A stretch of 34,712 nucleotides of DNA, taken from an uncultured Opitutales bacterium. GTDB taxonomy: Bacteria; Verrucomicrobiota; Verrucomicrobiia; Opitutales; UBA2995. Both the position numbers and the translations under genes were made by a program. The DNA lies in NCBI GenBank assembly GCA_937920335.1, contig CALGUT010000556.1:1-34712 (forward strand), given 5' to 3'. Numbering within the stretch: position 1 is the stretch's first letter; every line of letters begins with the position of its first letter. The notes under the pieces are model-generated. The model was not told the origin of the DNA and ran no database searches. It worked only from the letters and a program-made list of their open reading frames with translations. Below are positions 29,517 through 34,712 of this stretch, piece after piece.

Positions 29517-30920
29517 ATGAGTGAGTCATCTAAACAAGCGACGTGGGGCGGTCGGTTCTCGAAAGGACCGGCAGAGCTTATGCTGCGTTTTAGCGAATCT
29601 GTGTCTTTCGATCAACGGCTCGCCCTCTTCGACATCCAGTGTAGCGAAGCGCATTCGGCTATGTTGGCTGAAGTGGGGTTGTTGACGGTTGCGGAAAAAG
29701 ACGCGATCCACCGCGGATTGACTGAAATTCGCTCAGAAGTAGAAGCCGGTTCCTTCACTTGGGATGAGCGATTTGAAGATGTGCATATGAACATTGAGCA
29801 AACGCTCACGGAGCGCGTCCCTGAAGCGGCGAAGCTTCATACGGCCCGTTCGCGGAATGATCAGGTGGCGACGGATATGCGGTTGTTCTTCAAGGCGGCT
29901 TGTGGCGAACTCGAGACGAGCTTGAAGGCGACACTGAACGCTTTGATCGACCAGGCGGAGAAGAACCAAACCGTCTATATACCTGGATATACCCACCTTC
30001 AACGGGCGCAACCTGTGAGTGTCGCGCACCATTTATTGGCGTATATTGAAATGTTGGGACGGGATCTAGATCGGGTAGCGGCGGTAAAAGATCAGGCGAA
30101 CTGGTGCCCATTAGGCTCTGGCGCGATTGCTGGAACCACGCTTCCCATCAATCGTGAGATTTCTGCGAAACTGCTGGGTTTTGTGGATGCCGATGGGAAC
30201 CCCAGAGTCACTCGGAACAGTATGGACGCGGTGAGTGACCGGGACGTTCACATGGACTTTGTCTACGCTTGCTCGTTGATCGGGATCCACCTTTCCCGGC
30301 TCGCAGAGGATTTTATACTGTGGTGCAGCTCGGAGTTTGGATTTGTCGATCTGCCTCAGACTTTCTGCACAGGATCTTCCCTGATGCCGCAAAAGAAGAA
30401 TCCGGATGCGATGGAACTTGTTCGGGGAAAATCAGGCCGGATTGTGGGGGATCTGCAAAGCTTACTTACGATGGTGAAAGGGTTGCCCCTCACCTACAAT
30501 CGTGACCTTCAGGAAGATAAGCCTCCGGTATTCGATGCGCTGGACCAGACGCTCATTTGTCTACAGGTTGCCGAGGGAGTGGTCTCCGGGTTGACCATGA
30601 TGACGGACAAGTGTGCATCGGCGGTCGCTGATCCTGCATTGTTGGCGACTGATGTGGTGGATTACCTGGTGGAAAAAGGCGTACCTTTCAGAAATGCCCA
30701 CCATGTAATTGGTGCGCTGGTCGCTTTGGCTGAAGAACAAGGGGTTGCTCTGAACGCGCTTTCCTTGGCGGATGTGCAGAGCGTGGATTGCCATTTTGAG
30801 GCGGATTGGGTTGACTGTTTCAATGTTGAGGTTGCGTTGGCAGCTCGAGAACAGACCGGTATGCCGGGCCCAAAACAAGTGGCTTCACAAATCAATTACT
30901 GGAAAAAGCGTTGTCAGTAG
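29517..30920 (+). CDS. argH: Argininosuccinate lyase
   Basis: [37 protein letters not shown], signature [23 protein letters not shown] at 29517 ([14 protein letters not shown]) preferred to the track start at 29478. Confidence 0.96.
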   Translation: MSESSKQATWGGRFSKGPAELMLRFSESVSFDQRLALFDIQCSEAHSAMLAEVGLLTVAEKDAIHRGLTEIRSEVEAGSFTWDERFEDVHMNIEQTLTERVPEAAKLHTARSRNDQVATDMRLFFKAACGELETSLKATLNALIDQAEKNQTVYIPGYTHLQRAQPVSVAHHLLAYIEMLGRDLDRVAAVKDQANWCPLGSGAIAGTTLPINREISAKLLGFVDADGNPRVTRNSMDAVSDRDVHMDFVYACSLIGIHLSRLAEDFILWCSSEFGFVDLPQTFCTGSSLMPQKKNPDAMELVRGKSGRIVGDLQSLLTMVKGLPLTYNRDLQEDKPPVFDALDQTLICLQVAEGVVSGLTMMTDKCASAVADPALLATDVVDYLVEKGVPFRNAHHVIGALVALAEEQGVALNALSLADVQSVDCHFEADWVDCFNVEVALAAREQTGMPGPKQVASQINYWKKRCQ

Positions 30921-31095
30921 CTTGAGTGTAGATGGTGCAACATGAGTGTGTTGTGGTCGCCCGTTAGTCGTTGAGAATTCGGTTTTCTCGTTGCATCGGC
31001 CTATAACCTGCTGAATGATCTGGTCGGTGTATGTACGTCTTTGATTTTGAGAGGTAGATGCGCTTTTTACTCTACTACATTACCCAATAATTTCT

Positions 31096-34000
31096 ATGAA
31101 TCAGCTTAAACACGCGATTGGATTTGATCCTGAAACATCCAGCCCTGTCGAGAATGACAGCAAGCTCGTCGAGTTTGTTAATCTGAAGCTAGCGGCCCGC
31201 GGTTTTCCTACCTTTGGAGACCCGGAGGATTTTCCGTTTTTGAAATTGGGAGAATCCTTACTTGCGAGTTACGTTGAGAAAAACCGGCTGCTAAAGAATC
31301 ACCTCTGCCCAGTAGATCAGAGAATCCACGATTTTATAAATACCTATCTGGGTGAGTTGGCTGCGGAAGTGGGAGAGTCCACATTTGTACCATCCAACGC
31401 TTTGGTGTTGGAGCGTCATGGATTGGCCCGCGTGCTTTCGCTTCCACCCGACAAAGATCGGTTTTCTTCGGATATTATTGATTCCTATCGTACGGTGAAT
31501 GGGGTTCTTCACAATCCGAAAAGCGATCGCCGGACTACCAAAGGAGTATTTCATGTCGTTGAGAAAGGATTTCCAGTACCTGCGGATAAAAAAGAGGTTC
31601 CGAAGGTCGCGTTTGCCCGCCTGCTCAAGGAGGCACTGAATCCGCCGAAAGAACTGATGCGGTTGCCGTTTACCTCCAGCCAGGAGAAACAGGCCGAGAT
31701 TTTCGTATCGCTGCTACTAAGGCCAGTGATGTGCCCGCATGTCGACGGTGCTACGACCGAAAAATCTATGGAAACCCGTTTTTTTGCGCCGGGTAACCTG
31801 GTTAGCAATTTGGACTTTGTGGAGTCGATTTTCGGGAATGCCGGCGACCCTTATTTGCCAGACAACGATTCACAATTGGATCTGGATCATTGGTCTGGTC
31901 ACACCGGTGCTGTCATCCTGGCTCCTCAGTTGGTGCGGATGAAAAAGAAAGAACTTGGGTTGCCGAATATTGCCGACGCCACGGAGCGTCAGAAGAAAGA
32001 TGGCATGTGCTGGGAATCGGAGGATGAACTCTACAATGATGGAGGGGCGTTTAAGATTACCTGCCGCAATGAGAAGGGGATTATCGTAACTCTGATTGCC
32101 GATAATTATTTCGGTTACTGCAAGAAAGAGGTGAAGACTCAGATCAGTTATGCAGCAAATCTCTACGGGCAAGTTGAAGAAGAGCATGCAGGAGGCGCGG
32201 TTGCATTTCCGAGTTATGATTTGGGTGAAGCATTTCACCTGAGTAACTATTTCCCCGAGGTTCACCATACGTTTGACGAAGTCGTCGAGAAATTTGGAGA
32301 ATGCATGGATGTCAAACCTGAGGGTTATGCGGTAGATAAGAAATATTCGAGTATCGTGTATGTACCATCCGACGTAAATATCGATCTGCACGACCAAACC
32401 ATTACTTGGGAAAAAGACGGTGGGAAGCAACAGATTCATCTGGTACCAAATACGACTTATGTATTACCATCTGGATACAAGGTAGAAATGGGCCGCCCCG
32501 CAGCCGGGCGTCGGTGGCGTTTGTTTGGGACGACAGCAGAGGGTACTTTTTGTCATAAGCCATGTACGGTATCTGGAGGTGGTAAGTCGGAAATATCCAA
32601 ACCAATTTCCGACGCCATGGTCTTCGGTCCTGTGTTTGTGGCTGATTTTAAAAGTGACTTCGATCGAGTTGAAGAGATCGTAGACCGAGATTATGGTCAG
32701 CGTTTTATCGATTCCTTGCGAAACCGAGAGAAGGGTCGTCCGATCTTGAGCACGGAACGATCACTGGGATCCGTGGTTAAATTGTTTACGGAGTCACCAG
32801 CTTACACAGATGAGCATAACGAATATATCAGCTCGATACCGCGCTACATTCGGGACCTGGTATTTGTGGTAAAGCGGTTTTGGAAACCCGATTGGGGTGA
32901 AGATTGGAGAAAACGGTTTGGCGTAGATGTTATCAACGGCATGTCTGGGAACGAATTGAAGTATCGGGATAATCGGTTGATAACGCATTATCTCCGAGTG
33001 GGCTTCATGCCAGACGGTTCGTGGCGCACGTTTAGTTTGCGGAAGGACTTTAACCCGTCTCAGAAAATTCAGCGGGAAGATGATATCACAGCGTCGATCA
33101 CGATCCCGGTTTCGGATGATATTAAAACGAATCGGAGATACAAGCACCGCGGAGTGAAGTTCACACGCAATTGTGAGTATCGTTTCTTTCAACGGCCCGA
33201 TGATGCAATCGTTCGTGGTTATGATAAGCAAGCGGAGTTGGATTTTTCGGGTGCGAGTAATTTCTTTTCGAACTATGAGCCTTTGACGCGTGATGAAGCG
33301 AGGAACATCATGAAAGATGCCATTCGTTTTGATCAGTTTACCGCGCCTACCCAAGCGATGATAAAGGCGTTTGTGAAAGATGAAGACGGACCTGATTATA
33401 TGGTTTGTACTGCTTTCCCTCGGATAGTTGATGGAAAGCCGACCAAGAATCCTCGTTATCTTCAAACGCGGCCTAATCTTATCAATCCGCGGAATATGTA
33501 TTTGGCGAATATGGGTGCGAGGCTGTTTAGAGAAATTCCTCTGGATAGAGAAGTCCCATTTCCTGTCAATGCGGTATTGGCGGGTCGCCGCAATAATCCG
33601 CCCGATCTGGAAGCGAAGATCCGTCCGCTCTGTGTTTACAATCCGTTACATTACCAGGAACTACCGGAGTTGTTCATGGACTTTATAGCCAGCCTTACGG
33701 GGAAATCACCGTCGACTACCGGAGCGGGTTCCGAAGGTGCTCTTACTAAGGGTCCGTTCAATGCGCTTCCTCCGATTATCGATTTAAATAATTCGTTGGT
33801 ATCGTATTTAGTATCAGGATACGAAGGTTTCTCATCGGCTGCTGGTTGGATCGGTCCGAAATACCGTGTAGATCACGATATCAGCTTGTTAGTTCCAGAG
33901 ATCTGGTGCCGCATGACCCCGGAAGAGCAGGATGTGGAGTTTTTACTCAAAAACGGGCATTTGGAAGCGGTAGAAGATTTTGATTATGAAGGAAAGAGTA

Positions 34001-34569
34001 TCCCGGGAAGTCGCTTAGGGTACCGAATCACGAAGAAGTTCGTGCATACTTTCTGTGGTCGAATTTTGTCGAACCCATCTACGTTGTTTACTGAAGACAT
34101 GTTGAAGCCTGAGCTTCAGGATATGGATATCTATGTGGATGGCATCAACAATATCGTAGAGACGCAAAAGCGTGTCGCTCTGTTATACTTTGAAGACAAC
34201 TCGGTAGAGATGGCTTGTCCGCCACTTAAGGCGCTGCTTCACATCATGGTTTATGGTGAGTATGAAGGGAAACCCCTATCCGATCCTGAGATTCGGAATT
34301 TGTTTACTGCTGAGAATTGTTTTGAGAGTGACTGGTATCAGGAGCGTTTGATCACCAGGCATGAAGTCAGCGTTAAACTTGCCAAACGTTACGTGTCGGG
34401 TCTGCAAGCATTCCTCGAAAAGGAAGAGTACGAAGATGAATGCGAGCGATTGAATATTGCTGATCGTCTGGAAGCAGCGAAGACCTCGTTGGAGCAGATC
34501 AAGGCTCAGCGATCACTCGTCCTTTTCAAGGGCACCCTTGGGACAGACCCTGCAGCGACGGTTTCCTAG
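31096..34569 (+). CDS. Putative PPi-dependent phosphoenolpyruvate carboxykinase (PPi-PEPCK-like), 1157 aa
   Basis: Length typical of PPi-PEPCK; DNYFGYCKKEVKTQISYAANLYG segment (32101-32172) and Gly/Ser-rich GKSPSTTGAGSEGALTKGPFNALPP (33700-33774) resemble what I recall of that family. Not verified by alignment. Confidence 0.65.
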   Translation: MNQLKHAIGFDPETSSPVENDSKLVEFVNLKLAARGFPTFGDPEDFPFLKLGESLLASYVEKNRLLKNHLCPVDQRIHDFINTYLGELAAEVGESTFVPSNALVLERHGLARVLSLPPDKDRFSSDIIDSYRTVNGVLHNPKSDRRTTKGVFHVVEKGFPVPADKKEVPKVAFARLLKEALNPPKELMRLPFTSSQEKQAEIFVSLLLRPVMCPHVDGATTEKSMETRFFAPGNLVSNLDFVESIFGNAGDPYLPDNDSQLDLDHWSGHTGAVILAPQLVRMKKKELGLPNIADATERQKKDGMCWESEDELYNDGGAFKITCRNEKGIIVTLIADNYFGYCKKEVKTQISYAANLYGQVEEEHAGGAVAFPSYDLGEAFHLSNYFPEVHHTFDEVVEKFGECMDVKPEGYAVDKKYSSIVYVPSDVNIDLHDQTITWEKDGGKQQIHLVPNTTYVLPSGYKVEMGRPAAGRRWRLFGTTAEGTFCHKPCTVSGGGKSEISKPISDAMVFGPVFVADFKSDFDRVEEIVDRDYGQRFIDSLRNREKGRPILSTERSLGSVVKLFTESPAYTDEHNEYISSIPRYIRDLVFVVKRFWKPDWGEDWRKRFGVDVINGMSGNELKYRDNRLITHYLRVGFMPDGSWRTFSLRKDFNPSQKIQREDDITASITIPVSDDIKTNRRYKHRGVKFTRNCEYRFFQRPDDAIVRGYDKQAELDFSGASNFFSNYEPLTRDEARNIMKDAIRFDQFTAPTQAMIKAFVKDEDGPDYMVCTAFPRIVDGKPTKNPRYLQTRPNLINPRNMYLANMGARLFREIPLDREVPFPVNAVLAGRRNNPPDLEAKIRPLCVYNPLHYQELPELFMDFIASLTGKSPSTTGAGSEGALTKGPFNALPPIIDLNNSLVSYLVSGYEGFSSAAGWIGPKYRVDHDISLLVPEIWCRMTPEEQDVEFLLKNGHLEAVEDFDYEGKSIPGSRLGYRITKKFVHTFCGRILSNPSTLFTEDMLKPELQDMDIYVDGINNIVETQKRVALLYFEDNSVEMACPPLKALLHIMVYGEYEGKPLSDPEIRNLFTAENCFESDWYQERLITRHEVSVKLAKRYVSGLQAFLEKEEYEDECERLNIADRLEAAKTSLEQIKAQRSLVLFKGTLGTDPAATVS

Positions 34570-34712
34570 ATAGCCTTCAGGTATCATCCAATAGTTATAG
34601 GACTTGTTCTCCACTGCGTGCTTTGCGGCTTAATTTTGTATCTCTAATTTTATACTACCCGCAGATTCAACTAACAAGTGCAAGAGGCTAGAGGCCCATT
34701 ATTATCGTTAGT

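Noticed and set aside
31870-33465. Minus-strand ORFs of 189 and 223 aa (31870-32439, 32794-33465)
   Set aside because: Antisense to the 1157-aa PPi-PEPCK-like ORF; translations show shadow-ORF composition and no motifs.

Overview
The window reads as a chromosomal segment from a Verrucomicrobia/Planctomycetes-like bacterium (a lineage guess from gene content, not tested). I see no transposon, phage or CRISPR signature. In order it holds: tRNA-Pro(TGG) with a terminator; a LysM protein; a NUDIX hydrolase; a membrane protein of unknown function; an sdhCAB operon with a strong terminator; a REC-histidine kinase fusion followed 6 nt later by an SMP-30/gluconolactonase-type gene; a PhoD-like phosphatase (-); a DUF5069-like protein; a MogA-like protein; a very tightly packed seven-gene MoxR / DUF58 / VWA / DUF4175-like / VWA / HEAT-repeat / DUF4159 operon (11511-23229); a secreted redoxin-cytochrome c-like-PHM-like fusion; folE (-); a lactonase-type beta-propeller (-); malic enzyme (-); two ExbD/TolR genes without a visible exbB; argH; and a 1157-aa protein that resembles PPi-dependent PEP carboxykinase. 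The items most worth follow-up are the extended MoxR-VWA operon, the putative PPi-PEPCK together with malic enzyme and SDH in the same neighbourhood, the redoxin/heme/copper-type fusion, and the structured 424-nt gap at 25658-26081. All family calls come from reading motifs in the translations; no database search was possible.
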